Virus record (IMG/VR): IMGVR_UViG_3300028025_005704
Span: 1 to 54,277 of that record
Direction: 5' to 3' (one strand)
DNA length: 54,277 nucleotides
From: a virus
Shown: one piece after another, positions 1 through 6,705 of the stretch
Numbering within the stretch: position 1 is the first letter of the stretch
How the letters are laid out: every line of letters begins with the position of its first letter
Made by a program: the position numbers and the translations under genes
Notes under the pieces: model-generated
Database searches by the model: none
The model's input: the letters and a program-made list of their open reading frames with translations, nothing else
Told to the model about the DNA's origin: nothing

Positions 1-62
1 GTGTTAGGGGCGTCGGATGGAACGTTGGCGATTAGGTATGCTGCTGGTGTGAATTGCTCCAT
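1..62 (-). CDS. Start of an unidentified gene, cut by window edge
   Basis: The reading frame opens with ATG at 62-60, overlapping the TAA of the upstream HTH gene (TAATG), and stays open for 20 codons to the window edge. An AAGGAG-like sequence lies about 11 nt before the ATG. The visible start MEQFTPAAYLIANVPSD is too short to place in a family. The overlap suggests translation coupled to the HTH gene at 62-619. Confidence 0.55.
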   Translation of the reverse strand, partial: MEQFTPAAYLIANVPSDAPN

Positions 63-619
63 TATAAACGGTTCTCCTTCAGGATTGGGTTGTAGACCTT
101 CGAGGTCGCTGTTACTGGTTTCTTATATCCGTATCGTACGAGACGGAAACGTAGCGCACCGTGCGTTACGCCAAGACGTTTTGCCAAACGGTAGAGGGTC
201 ACGCCCTCAACGGTGTGGGCGTAGTTGAGTAGCTTTGTGTACTCCTCGGCTTCCGCGCGGTACTTTTTGCCGTTAGAACGTACTTGCTGTGCGTAAGGCT
301 GAAGCTCTAGTAGACGCTCTAGCGTTGCAGGGGTTGGTTCAACGTAAACTGGCTTGGCCTTTACGGCGTGCATTGGTGGCTCAGGGATTTCGATGTTGAT
401 TGGAGAATCTGGAGAATCGGAAGTAGAGATTTGACGGACGCGCTCGCGAGTTAGCTTAGAGGCAGATGCAATCGCTTCTAGCGTCCACTCTGCTAGACGA
501 AGCTGACGGATCAAGTAGTCGCGGTGTGCGGTGCTACCAGAGACGTCGGCAAAAGCGTCGGCAATGTACCCAGGTAACTGCTGATTCTTTTTGATGTAGT
601 TCTTTTCTTCTGTTGGCAT
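62..619 (-). CDS. Two-HTH DNA-binding protein
   Basis: This 185-residue protein has two separate helix-turn-helix segments. The first, about residues 45-66 (WTLEAIASASKLTRERVRQI), looks like sigma-70 region 4. The second, about residues 138-165 (VTLYRLAKRLGVTHGALRFR), resembles a helix-turn-helix segment. A Pro-rich linker lies between them. It is probably a phage transcription regulator or a DNA-site-binding protein; no catalytic motif is visible. The start is supported by GGAC 5 nt before ATG and a strong promoter 30 nt upstream. It is first in a unit that continues off the window. Confidence 0.7.
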   Translation of the reverse strand: MPTEEKNYIKKNQQLPGYIADAFADVSGSTAHRDYLIRQLRLAEWTLEAIASASKLTRERVRQISTSDSPDSPINIEIPEPPMHAVKAKPVYVEPTPATLERLLELQPYAQQVRSNGKKYRAEAEEYTKLLNYAHTVEGVTLYRLAKRLGVTHGALRFRLVRYGYKKPVTATSKVYNPILKENRL

Positions 620-648
620 TTTGTCCTTTTCTGTCTCTTTATAATCCG

Positions 649-677
649 AGTGTATAGGGTTGGATTTGAGTTGTCAA
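649..677 (-). promoter_or_regulatory. Sigma-70-type promoter for the 62-619 gene
   Basis: TTGACA at 677-672 and TACACT at 654-649 are separated by 17 bp on the minus strand. The leader is about 22 nt and contains the gene's GGAC ribosome site. It lies over the 3' end of the next upstream gene. Confidence 0.75.
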
Positions 678-934
678 GTTAAATTTTTGGCTCGCTTTAG
701 GGGCACGCTCTTGATGATGACTTCAATGTCGGACCTAGCTTCGGTAAACACTCTTAGGTTGACGACGTTAATCGCGCCCTCTATAAGTGTGGTGATTAAG
801 TGGACGTCCGAAACAGGGGAATCCCACGAAGCAGTGATTTTGACATCGCAGTCGACTAACTCAAACAGGCCTGTCGAAGGTAGTCGCTCACGGAACTCCT
901 CTGCGTCATCGACGTTTAGCTTTATAGTCGTCAA
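674..934 (-). CDS. Small protein of unknown function
   Basis: An 86-residue protein starting at TTG (934-932), chosen because AAGGA lies 5-6 nt upstream; an upstream in-frame ATG lies inside the overlapping membrane-peptide gene and lacks such a site. The sequence (MTTIKLNVDDAEEFRERLPS onward) alternates beta-like and helical segments and has no motif I recognise. It overlaps the upstream gene 906-1070 by 29 nt, so the two are probably translated together. Confidence 0.55.
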   Translation of the reverse strand: MTTIKLNVDDAEEFRERLPSTGLFELVDCDVKITASWDSPVSDVHLITTLIEGAINVVNLRVFTEARSDIEVIIKSVPLKRAKNLT

Positions 935-1070
935 GGTAGTCCTTCTCTGAGTGTAGATCGTCATAAGCGTCATCCATTCCTGAAATAACAGTTACAAGGG
1001 ACGCTAGCACAAGTGACACAAGAATTGCAAATCCGATTACGGTTCCAACTACAATAAGGGCGTTTAACAT
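906..1070 (-). CDS. Small membrane protein
   Basis: A 54-residue protein with one N-terminal transmembrane helix (about residues 4-30, Val/Leu/Ile-rich) and a charged acidic tail (DDAYDDLHSEKDYLDDYKAKRR). AGGAAGGA lies about 9 nt before the ATG. The -10 box of a clear promoter ends 22 bp upstream of the start codon. The function is unknown; such peptides are common phage accessory genes acting at the host membrane. Confidence 0.65.
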   Translation of the reverse strand: MLNALIVVGTVIGFAILVSLVLASLVTVISGMDDAYDDLHSEKDYLDDYKAKRR

Positions 1071-1092
1071 AAATCACCATCCTTCCTAGTTA

Positions 1093-1120
1093 ATCATACT
1101 ACCCTAAGATGGGGTGTCAA
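1093..1120 (-). promoter_or_regulatory. Promoter for the 906-1070 unit
   Basis: TTGACA (1120-1115), 16-bp spacer, TATGAT (1098-1093) on the minus strand. It sits just downstream of a transcription terminator and so starts a new unit. Confidence 0.75.
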
Positions 1121-1150
1121 GTAGGGGCGTTTACTACTTTTTGTTTGAGC

Positions 1151-1183
1151 AAAAAGAAAGCCGCCTCTCTCCCAAGGGCGGCC
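1151..1183 (-). terminator. Intrinsic terminator of the 1220-1572 unit
   Basis: On the minus strand GCCGCC and GGCGGC arms enclose a 10-11 nt loop and are followed by a T-rich run (TTTCTTTTT). It lies 37 nt after the stop of the 1220-1393 gene. Confidence 0.75.
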
Positions 1184-1219
1184 TTCTTGCTTAAATAGCA
1201 CTTGCTAGTCTAGTACGTT

Positions 1220-1393
1220 TTAACGATCCTTAGAGAGGGTTGCTAGAGCGTTAGCTGCAAGGCCAAGAACTAGGGCGAGGGGGAGGAAGTCGGTGGCGGA
1301 GACCAGAACCAGAATGATAGAGGCGACTATCAGTAGAGCTGAAATCGTCGAGGTCCATACAATGGATCGAAGAAAGAGGATGAGATTGGTCAT
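1220..1393 (-). CDS. Small two-helix membrane protein
   Basis: A 57-residue protein, mostly hydrophobic, with two likely membrane spans (about residues 13-32 and 36-52) and a short basic end (LSKDR). AGGAAG lies about 6 nt upstream. Its ATG overlaps the TAA of the 1393-1572 gene, so translation is coupled. The function is unknown. Confidence 0.6.
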   Translation of the reverse strand: MTNLILFLRSIVWTSTISALLIVASIILVLVSATDFLPLALVLGLAANALATLSKDR

Positions 1394-1572
1394 TATTTCT
1401 TCCTTTTGGTTTTTGTCTCTTCAGGCCATACTACACCAAGTAGTGGCTGGAGAGTGTCATCTTGGTTGGCGCGTCTATTATTTCGAGCTTTGAGAAGGGT
1501 TCGAGCGATTCGGATTGCGTTTACTAGAACCACGGCACCAATGAGGCTCAGGGCTATAACTTGTTCAACCAT
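1393..1572 (-). CDS. Small membrane protein with basic tail
   Basis: A 59-residue protein with an N-terminal hydrophobic helix (about residues 4-22) followed by an Arg/Lys/Asn-rich cytoplasmic tail ending KTKRKK. AGGA is about 8 nt before the ATG. It is the first gene of a two-gene unit ended by the terminator at 1151-1183. I do not recognise a family. Confidence 0.55.
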   Translation of the reverse strand: MVEQVIALSLIGAVVLVNAIRIARTLLKARNNRRANQDDTLQPLLGVVWPEETKTKRKK

Positions 1573-1894
1573 GGCTAAATCCTATACATAAAAGTTGGGC
1601 GAGCAGTTTAGAGACTTACTCAGGTCTTTGGGTTTAGTCTACACCATGTTTGGGACGATTTTTTTGAAAATTTGTGGAGGCGGATTTTATAAAAGGGGGG
1701 TCTTCAGGATGGGAGGATTTGTAATTATGGGGGTACTATGCTATATGGACGTTCAACTGCTTTTGGGGTGCGAGACGGCAGTTGTTAGTTTTCGGGCGTG
1801 TCGAAATTGTTTCCTAAAAGTCGGGGGGTCTGTCTTTGACTTTTGTTTTTACAAAAGTCTTTTGACTTACTAAAAATAATCGTGTCTGTTGTAA

Positions 1895-2115
1895 TGGCGT
1901 TGGCTGTTTATTATGACTTGGTTGTTTGATTGGTTGGTTGGTTGGTTGTTAGTTATCCAGGCAGTCAAGTATCAAACAACACTTGCTTGGGTGTTTAGTT
2001 GGTTGTTAGTTGGTTGATAAGTCTTTGATTAGTTGTCTTGTGTTTGGTTGTGTGTTTTGTATTTGGTTGGTTGTCTTGTGTTTGGTTGTGTGTTGGGTAC
2101 AAATCTAAAGCTGCC
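1895..2115. repeat. GT-rich low-complexity tract with direct repeats
   Basis: The plus strand is almost free of C over long stretches and built from TTGGTTG units (several in a row near 1918-1950). A 25-bp direct repeat occurs at 2032-2056 and 2070-2094. The whole interval 1573-2291 has no gene I can support: open frames there are G-rich or low-complexity and lack ribosome sites. Possible roles are a packaging or recombination site or a structural spacer; nothing in the sequence decides. Confidence 0.7.
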
Positions 2116-2291
2116 AAACAACTAACTAAAAAGCTTTTTTGGGCATCAAGTTTTGATAAGTAGTTAGTCAATAACAAGTTGTAAAAAGTTTGTATGACTT
2201 GTCTAGGTCTTGACTCAGTTGATCCAAACAATTCCCTAACGCTTCTAGGCGCTCCGGTTAGGCGATAACCAGGCTAAAGCCAAATGGTAAA

Positions 2292-2321
2292 GCAAAACCC
2301 CTAACCGCATTGGCTAGGGGC
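2292..2321 (-). terminator. Terminator of the 2342-2674 gene
   Basis: Minus-strand hairpin with arms CCCCTA/TAGGGG extended by weaker pairs, then TTTTGCTTT, 20 nt after the stop codon. Confidence 0.75.
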
Positions 2322-2341
2322 TTGCTTACCGCATTACCGCA

Positions 2342-2674
2342 TTACTTCTTAGGCAGTTCCAACTTGTCGTAAGTCTTGACTGATACCGTAGCGTTATACG
2401 CTTCGCTAAAAGACGCTTCTAGAGTCTTTAGGTCTGTATTACGGCGCTCCGCTTCTACAAGTTCGTAGACAAGTTCACCGCTCGAATCAAACGCAACGCG
2501 GGCATTACCTAACACGCTAATTAGTTCGGCACGCAATTCTGCTTCTTGCGCCGCAAGTTCTTTTTGGGTATCACGCAAGATACGCATAGTATCCGCAAGA
2601 GCGACAACCGCTTCATCTACAAATACAGCCGGGGTAGCAACTACAACTTCTGACTTTGACATTTTTGATTCCAT
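2342..2674 (-). CDS. Coiled-coil phage protein, possibly recombination-associated
   Basis: A 110-residue acidic protein. The centre (about residues 28-55) is a charged helix likely to form a coiled coil (RDTQKELAAQEAELRAELIS). The rest (LGNARVAFDSSGELVYE ... NTDLKTLEASFSEAYN) recalls the short domain at the end of phage YqaJ-type exonucleases, which reads G-x-A...DG..lvty...lD.k.l. That resemblance is from memory and weak. The start is uncertain: a second ATG at codon 5 has no better ribosome site. It stands alone between a promoter-like TTGACA and its terminator. Confidence 0.6.
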   Translation of the reverse strand: MESKMSKSEVVVATPAVFVDEAVVALADTMRILRDTQKELAAQEAELRAELISVLGNARVAFDSSGELVYELVEAERRNTDLKTLEASFSEAYNATVSVKTYDKLELPKK

Positions 2675-2825
2675 TCTTTTTGGTGATTCGTTTTTTGTTA
2701 TCGGTTGATAACATCATAATCAAAGCATAATTTTTAGAGCGTGTCAAATCGAAACCGCATCTTTTTTATAACAGTTTTATAACGGCAGATAACGCCATCA
2801 AAGCTGCCATCACCGCAAGCAAGCG

Positions 2826-2852
2826 AAAACCCCTGCCACAATAGGCAGGGGT
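2826..2852 (-). terminator. Terminator of the 2865-3337 unit
   Basis: Perfect CCCCTGCC/GGCAGGGG stem with a 6-nt loop followed on the minus strand by TTTTCGC, 13 nt after the stop of 2865-3173. Confidence 0.8.
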
Positions 2853-2864
2853 CCGGTGAACCGC

Positions 2865-3173
2865 TTAGGCGCTTACAGACTCATTACAGAATTCGCAAGC
2901 CCAACCAGGTTCATCAACTTCATCTAAGCCACACTCCACGCATAGATTAGTCTGAACCCAATAGTCTGCTACAAAAAAGTCTTTTGCCCCATTCGGATAC
3001 GCTTCAGCGCAATCGCCACACAACCAAAACCAAGCGATCTCATTTGCCTTTTTAGGGTCAAAGGCAACTTCAGCTGCCAGTGAGTCATTGACTCCGATTA
3101 GGTCAATCGGGTCTCCATCAAAGGCGACACTACAGCCGTCGCAATTAGTTTCGCCGTATTTATTACTAGCCAT
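2865..3173 (-). CDS. Zinc-ribbon protein
   Basis: A 102-residue protein with four CxxC pairs: C11-C14, C52-C55, C78-C81 and C92-C95. This is enough for two zinc sites, so it is likely a small structural or regulatory zinc-ribbon protein. GAGGGA precedes the ATG, which overlaps the TAA of the upstream membrane peptide. It is one of about sixteen small zinc-ribbon proteins in this window. No enzymatic motif is visible. Confidence 0.7.
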   Translation of the reverse strand: MASNKYGETNCDGCSVAFDGDPIDLIGVNDSLAAEVAFDPKKANEIAWFWLCGDCAEAYPNGAKDFFVADYWVQTNLCVECGLDEVDEPGWACEFCNESVSA

Positions 3174-3337
3174 TAGATTCCCTCAACCTTCGAAATAATA
3201 AACATAAAACCTAGGCACAAGAGCAAATTACCTGCACCGAAAATAACTACAGCATTAGCAAAAGCTGCAGGTAAAGCAAACACGCCCACAAGCATTAGAG
3301 CGACAATTGCCATTGCGATTACGATTAGATTCTTCAT
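3173..3337 (-). CDS. Small two-helix membrane protein
   Basis: A 54-residue, strongly hydrophobic protein (two spans, about residues 4-22 and 28-49) with a short charged end SKVEGI. The ribosome site is AAGGGG followed by TAAAAA, the standard leader of this arm. It is the first gene of a two-gene unit and overlaps the next by TAATG. Confidence 0.65.
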   Translation of the reverse strand: MKNLIVIAMAIVALMLVGVFALPAAFANAVVIFGAGNLLLCLGFMFIISKVEGI

Positions 3338-3376
3338 TTTTTACCCCTTCGTTTTGGTTGCTTATGCAACACAAGA

Positions 3377-3406
3377 ATTGTCCCATAACTTCTAACGAAT
3401 TGTCAA
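3377..3406 (-). promoter_or_regulatory. Promoter with the dispersed TTCGTTNGAAGTT motif in its spacer
   Basis: TTGACA (3406-3401) and GACAAT (3382-3377) are 18 bp apart on the minus strand. The spacer holds TTCGTTAGAAGTT (3399-3387), a 13-bp motif found in many places in the window. Here it could act as an operator for the 2865-3337 unit. Confidence 0.55.
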
Positions 3407-3412
3407 ATCTAT

Positions 3413-3960
3413 TTATGGGCGTGTTTTGCCAGGCGATCCGGGTAAACAACCAGGCTAGATCCGGGTCTAGCTGCTAACTTCTAACGAATAAGCCGCAAGC
3501 CGAGCTGCCTAACCAGGCTAGATCCAGGCTATTTGCCAGGCTAGATCCGGCTAGATCCGGCTAATAAGCTGCCTAGATCCGGGCTAGATCCGGGTAAAGC
3601 TGCCATCGAAGCTGCAGACTTCGAACGAATAAGCCGCTAACAACCAGGCTAGATCCGGGTTAGATCCGGCTAGATCTAAGAAGATAGCCAGGCTAGATCT
3701 AACGAATAAGCCGCTACTGATCCAGGCGATCCGGCTAACTTCTAACGAACAGCTGCTTAGATCTAACCTTGAGCTGCTAGATCAGCTGCTAGATCTAACG
3801 AAGATCTGGGCTAGATCCAGGCAGATCTCCGGGGCGATCCGGGTTAGATCCGGTCAACTTCTAACGAAGATCCGGGCTGGATCAAACCTAAAGCTGCTTA
3901 GATCGCCATCGAAGCTGCCACCGATCCGGGTTAGATCCGGCGAGCGCTGCCATAAGCCAG
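3413..3960. repeat. GATC-packed repeat block without genes
   Basis: About 26 GATC sites fall in roughly 540 bp (about two expected by chance), mostly as CTAGATCCGG or TTAGATCCGG, mixed with TCTAACGAA (several copies) and AAGCTGC/GAGCTGC units. There is no open frame with a ribosome site. The units are short, irregularly spaced and in one orientation. It could be a binding array, an origin or packaging element, or a recombination-prone spacer. Similar but smaller GATC clusters occur near 6180-6240 and 6980-7000. Confidence 0.8.
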
Positions 3961-3964
3961 GCAA

Positions 3965-3991
3965 TAAAAAACCCCGCAACCAGGGCGGGGT
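3965..3991 (-). terminator. Terminator of the 4005-4166 gene
   Basis: CCCCGC/GCGGGG stem followed by a run of six T on the minus strand, 14 nt after the stop codon. Confidence 0.8.
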
Positions 3992-4004
3992 CTTCTACTG
4001 TTGC

Positions 4005-4166
4005 TTAGTAGTTTTCGTTGCAATGCTCCAAGAGCGTTTCGTAAGTTGCTCCACTCTTGATTAGTTCCACAAGGTCTTCATCTTCCATTAGAAGATAAGC
4101 ATCTACGGTTGTCTCAGCCGCGAGGCGCATTAGTAGAAACTTAGGGCTAGTTAGAACATCTCCCAT
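4005..4166 (-). CDS. Small acidic protein, unknown
   Basis: A 53-residue, mainly helical acidic protein (MGDVLTSPKFLLMRLAAETT at the start). AAGGGAAT lies 6 nt before the ATG. A promoter is 45 bp upstream and a terminator directly downstream, so it forms a single-gene unit. No family is recognised. Confidence 0.6.
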   Translation of the reverse strand: MGDVLTSPKFLLMRLAAETTVDAYLLMEDEDLVELIKSGATYETLLEHCNENY

Positions 4167-4211
4167 TTTGCTATTCCCTTCATTCGTTTACCAGGCTGTC
4201 TGCCTAGTACT

Positions 4212-4239
4212 AAATTACCATTTTTTAGGTAATTGTCAA
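4212..4239 (-). promoter_or_regulatory. Promoter for the 4005-4166 gene
   Basis: TTGACA (4239-4234), 16-bp spacer, TAATTT (4217-4212) on the minus strand. Confidence 0.65.
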
Positions 4240-4243
4240 ACAC

Positions 4244-4420
4244 CTAACGCCTACGAATAATCTCCGAATAAAGTAAAGCTTGAGAGGCTAGGCCACCGAT
4301 AAGAATAGGCCACCATACAGACTGATACCCAACAGCAAAACCAAATAGCCAAATAAACCCTAGCCCAGCTGCCACACCGCGCCACAACACAACCAGGTCT
4401 CCGGTGTCTTGCTTATCCAT
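4244..4420 (-). CDS. Small two-helix membrane protein
   Basis: A 58-residue protein with a charged N-terminus (MDKQDTGDLV), two likely membrane spans (about residues 12-31 and 37-52) and a basic end EIIRRR. It overlaps the upstream 4413-4538 gene by 8 nt, suggesting coupled translation. The function is unknown. Confidence 0.6.
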   Translation of the reverse strand: MDKQDTGDLVVLWRGVAAGLGFIWLFGFAVGYQSVWWPILIGGLASQALLYSEIIRRR

Positions 4421-4538
4421 TTTTATTTGCCTTTACATAGTTCCAATGAGCTGCGTCATAGAATAAACCACCCACCGAAAACACCCACTTAGACACTACG
4501 CCTAAAGCCTTGTACCAAAATAAATGCCACGCTCTCAA
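4413..4538 (-). CDS. Small aromatic-rich peptide, TTG start
   Basis: A 41-residue peptide (MRAWHLFWYKALGVVSKWVF at the start), possibly membrane-associated, with four Trp. The start is TTG at 4538-4536, supported by AGAGGAAC 7 nt upstream inside the end of the previous gene. Its stop overlaps the next start. It is easily missed because of its size and start codon. Confidence 0.5.
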   Translation of the reverse strand: MRAWHLFWYKALGVVSKWVFSVGGLFYDAAHWNYVKANKNG

Positions 4539-4539
4539 C

Positions 4540-4776
4540 TTAGTTCCTCTCTAAAAAGATTCGGTAAATCTCTTGATTCAGTCTTGTTAGGTTTCGTTCG
4601 GCTCTCTCTGATGAACCAACTAAATACATTCCCGCAAGTTGTTTTAGAGTTTCGTTGCGAGAGCATTCTGCCCAAATCGCCCCTTGGGTGTGAACAGAAT
4701 AATTATCCTTACCGCCCGCAAGTTTCATAACTTGGTCAAAAGCGAATTCGGCTCTGTGGTCTACATAAGTTTTCAT
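4540..4776 (-). CDS. Hypothetical protein
   Basis: A 78-residue soluble, mostly helical protein (MKTYVDHRAEFAFDQVMKLA at the start). AAGGGAGA lies before the ATG and a TTGCTT/TATCCT promoter is 37 bp upstream. It is the first gene of a three-gene unit with two membrane peptides (4540, 4413, 4244). No motif is recognised. Confidence 0.65.
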   Translation of the reverse strand: MKTYVDHRAEFAFDQVMKLAGGKDNYSVHTQGAIWAECSRNETLKQLAGMYLVGSSERAERNLTRLNQEIYRIFLERN

Positions 4777-4812
4777 TTGTCTCCCTTTCGTTTTAGGTTT
4801 TCACCTAGGTTT

Positions 4813-4841
4813 AGGATACGCCCTAACCAAATAATAAGCAA
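4813..4841 (-). promoter_or_regulatory. Promoter for the 4244-4776 unit
   Basis: TTGCTT (4841-4836), 17-bp spacer, TATCCT (4818-4813) on the minus strand. Confidence 0.6.
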
Positions 4842-4858
4842 GTGATTAGGGCGTGTCG

Positions 4859-5053
4859 CTATTTGCCTAGAATTGTTTTGATGGCGCGAATTGGATCGCC
4901 CACCAGGGTAGCGTCTTTACCGCCCCGATCTAGGTAAGTAGCGTGAGCCGGGATCATTAGATCCTTTAGATCGCCATCGGTAAGCATTCCGTCAGCTAAG
5001 CCTTGGCGAACATCTTCTGCCATCTGAATAATGATTGGGTCTTTAGTTAGCAT
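4859..5053 (-). CDS. Hypothetical protein
   Basis: A 64-residue helical protein (MLTKDPIIIQMAEDVRQGLA at the start, ending IRAIKTILGK). The start at 5053 is preferred over an upstream in-frame ATG because AGAGGAAA lies 4 nt before it. No family is recognised. A TTGCGT/AACAAT pair about 30-50 bp upstream is a possible promoter. Confidence 0.6.
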   Translation of the reverse strand: MLTKDPIIIQMAEDVRQGLADGMLTDGDLKDLMIPAHATYLDRGGKDATLVGDPIRAIKTILGK

Positions 5054-5132
5054 TTGTTTCCTCTCTGTTGTTTTCGATTGTTCCATAGATCATTGCCACA
5101 CGCAAGCGACACGCCTAGCCGGGGTAAAAGAA

Positions 5133-5170
5133 AACGCCACACAGAAAACGAAAAAAAACTGTGTGGCGTT
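5133..5170. terminator. Perfect 12-bp hairpin, possibly a bidirectional terminator
   Basis: AACGCCACACAG and CTGTGTGGCGTT pair perfectly around a 14-nt A-rich loop. T-rich sequence follows on both strands (TTTCTTT plus, TTTTCTTTT minus). It probably ends the 5335-5842 unit on the minus strand, though it lies 165 nt after its last stop. Confidence 0.6.
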
Positions 5171-5334
5171 TCTTTGGCGGTGTGTTCACGCCGTTGGCTA
5201 GGTCATTGGGGGAAATCTCTAGCCAAGTCTGTGAGCAGTTTCACAACTTACTCAGGTTGAGCGAAATTATTTTACCCGTCTAGTCGCTACCCCAATTCGG
5301 GCTTCGGGCGTTAGCCCTAAGTCTTGTTATTTAG

Positions 5335-5526
5335 TTATGGCATTGCTCTGTCTATGTCTGCCTCAAAGCAACTGTCGCATTTAGTAAAAATGCTTTTGTC
5401 CGGGCTGTTGCCAAAGCCTCGAGAGGCTAGGTAATTGCCACCGTCAAAGCCACCAAAATCTGCGGTGTTGTCTGGTGTGAGTTCGCTCTCGCAATCATTA
5501 CAGACTTCTAACTTGTTATCTGGCAT
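5335..5526 (-). CDS. Small zinc-ribbon protein
   Basis: A 63-residue protein with two CxxC knuckles (C9-C12 and C50-C53) separated by a Gly/Asn-rich loop, a typical single-zinc ribbon. GGGGAA precedes the ATG, which overlaps the TAA of the upstream membrane peptide. It is the last of a three-gene unit (5651, 5526, 5335). Confidence 0.65.
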   Translation of the reverse strand: MPDNKLEVCNDCESELTPDNTADFGGFDGGNYLASRGFGNSPDKSIFTKCDSCFEADIDRAMP

Positions 5527-5651
5527 TAGTTCCCCTTACGGCGATAGCGTGGCTTAGAGGTAATCAAACCCTGCTGTCGCATTGCCCAAACTAAAAGCAC
5601 TACGCCACCAACTACTAGAGATACCCCTATCCCTAAAATAAATTCTGCCAT
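5526..5651 (-). CDS. Small single-pass membrane protein
   Basis: A 41-residue protein with one membrane helix (about residues 4-23) and a basic tail (KPRYRRKGN). Start and stop both overlap neighbouring genes by TAATG, so it is translated with them. The function is unknown. Confidence 0.6.
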   Translation of the reverse strand: MAEFILGIGVSLVVGGVVLLVWAMRQQGLITSKPRYRRKGN

Positions 5652-5842
5652 TATGCCACCACCTTATTAGCGATAGCAACGGCAGGGGCGAAACCTATCG
5701 CCCAACCTAGAGCAACTGAAACCCAAGCGTCAGCAAACAGGTCAGGAGTTCCGCCCAACACGATTAGCAATAAAGCGTAAAGCCCTAGCACGATTGGAGT
5801 TGTAGCAATAGCAAAGATGATTCTGCGAGTTGTAAAGTTCAT
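5651..5842 (-). CDS. Two-helix membrane protein
   Basis: A 63-residue protein with two membrane spans (about residues 7-28 and 37-57). The start at 5842 has AAGGGAATC 4 nt upstream, whereas an earlier in-frame ATG gives only a low-complexity Asn/Glu/Lys extension. It is driven by the promoter at 5895-5922. Confidence 0.65.
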   Translation of the reverse strand: MNFTTRRIIFAIATTPIVLGLYALLLIVLGGTPDLFADAWVSVALGWAIGFAPAVAIANKVVA

Positions 5843-5894
5843 TTGATTCCCTTTCGTTTTCGTTTCGTTTTCGTTTTGGTTTCCCAATAGTTCT

Positions 5895-5922
5895 AGGATA
5901 CACGCCTAGAAACTCTTGTCAA
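5895..5922 (-). promoter_or_regulatory. Promoter for the 5335-5842 unit
   Basis: TTGACA (5922-5917), 16-bp spacer, TATCCT (5900-5895) on the minus strand; the leader is about 45 nt. Confidence 0.75.
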
Positions 5923-5960
5923 GTGTTTTCTGAAAAAAGTTTTTCGGCGTGTCGCCCAGG

Positions 5961-6143
5961 CTAAGCGTAAGTTTCCGCAAGCATACGATCATTGACAAAA
6001 CGCTCCGCATCCATCCAGGCAGTCTCGCCGGTGAACCGCGCAAGGATCTCGCCATTCTTTCTAACCTGAGCTGCAAAGCTGCTTGACCAAACTTCATAGA
6101 TCCCGCTGCCAATAATGAACTGTGTGTCTAGTGTTAGTTCCAT
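5961..6143 (-). CDS. Small soluble protein, unknown
   Basis: A 60-residue protein of short beta strands (YEVWSSSFAAQVRKNGEILA) ending with a helix, suggesting a compact alpha/beta domain. AAAGGG lies before the ATG. I recognise no family. It is a single gene between the 5.9-kb promoter and the terminator at 6261. Confidence 0.6.
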   Translation of the reverse strand: MELTLDTQFIIGSGIYEVWSSSFAAQVRKNGEILARFTGETAWMDAERFVNDRMLAETYA

Positions 6144-6260
6144 TTTGTTTACCCTTTCTAATTGGTGATCTCACTCTAACCTGGATCTGGTCTAAAAGCA
6201 AGTAGATCTAGCTGCGATCTCAGCTGGAATCTAAAGATCGCCATCGAGGGCCGGGGTACG

Positions 6261-6291
6261 AAAAAAGGCACCAGTGGGGGACCGGTGCCTT
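6261..6291 (-). terminator. Terminator after the 6364-6908 unit
   Basis: GGCACC/GGTGCC stem with a GC-rich loop followed by six T on the minus strand. The interval 6144-6363 otherwise holds only GATC-rich spacer sequence. Confidence 0.7.
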
Positions 6292-6363
6292 TCTCGCGGA
6301 TAAGTGAACGGGATAATTCCCCTATCCATTGCCAGGGAGTGGTCTCAACCTAGCAAGATTAGT

Positions 6364-6705
6364 TTACGCCATAGACGCTCGCTTAGCAAACTCGGAATAG
6401 GTTACGCCTTCGATGGTATAGACGCCAGTGTCTGCGTCGACATAGACAGTCGGTGAGTTCACCCAGGCGTCGCTAACCTCTCCTGACGCGATTCCAAAAC
6501 CTAGCTCACCATCGTACGCGCCTAAGGTGTTTGCGAACTGCTGAAAAATTTGAGCTGCGAGATAACTAGCATCTCCAATTCGCCCAGTGCGGTCTAAAAC
6601 ATTACGGACTGCCTCCAGGTTTTCATCTCCTGACCAGTGCCCATAAAAAAGAATGGGTGCGAGAAACTCTTTACTCTCCACCTGAATGAATGAACGATTT
6701 CCCAT
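6364..6705 (-). CDS. Conserved-looking phage protein, unknown
   Basis: A 113-residue protein (MGNRSFIQVESKEFLAPILF at the start, then FYGHWSGDENLEAV). The pattern ...Y-x-HW-x-G..., LAAQIF, and a C-terminal TGVYTIEGVTYSEFAK is like a widespread actinophage orphan family of unknown function. The start was moved to 6705, where ATG overlaps the TAA of the upstream gene. Confidence 0.65.
   Translation of the reverse strand: MGNRSFIQVESKEFLAPILFYGHWSGDENLEAVRNVLDRTGRIGDASYLAAQIFQQFANTLGAYDGELGFGIASGEVSDAWVNSPTVYVDADTGVYTIEGVTYSEFAKRASMA

Noticed and set aside
1595-1873. 92-codon plus-strand frame in the gene-free 1.6-2.2 kb region
   Set aside because: No ribosome site, odd Gly/Phe/Cys-rich composition following the G/T bias of the DNA, and opposite in direction to all neighbours.
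1995-2231. Minus-strand frame with Thr/Asn/Gln/Lys repeats (TTG start)
   Set aside because: The protein simply translates the GT-rich repeat tract; there is no ribosome site and no family resemblance.
3413-3960. CRISPR array
   Set aside because: The repeated units are about 10 bp, irregularly spaced and without unique spacers of constant length.
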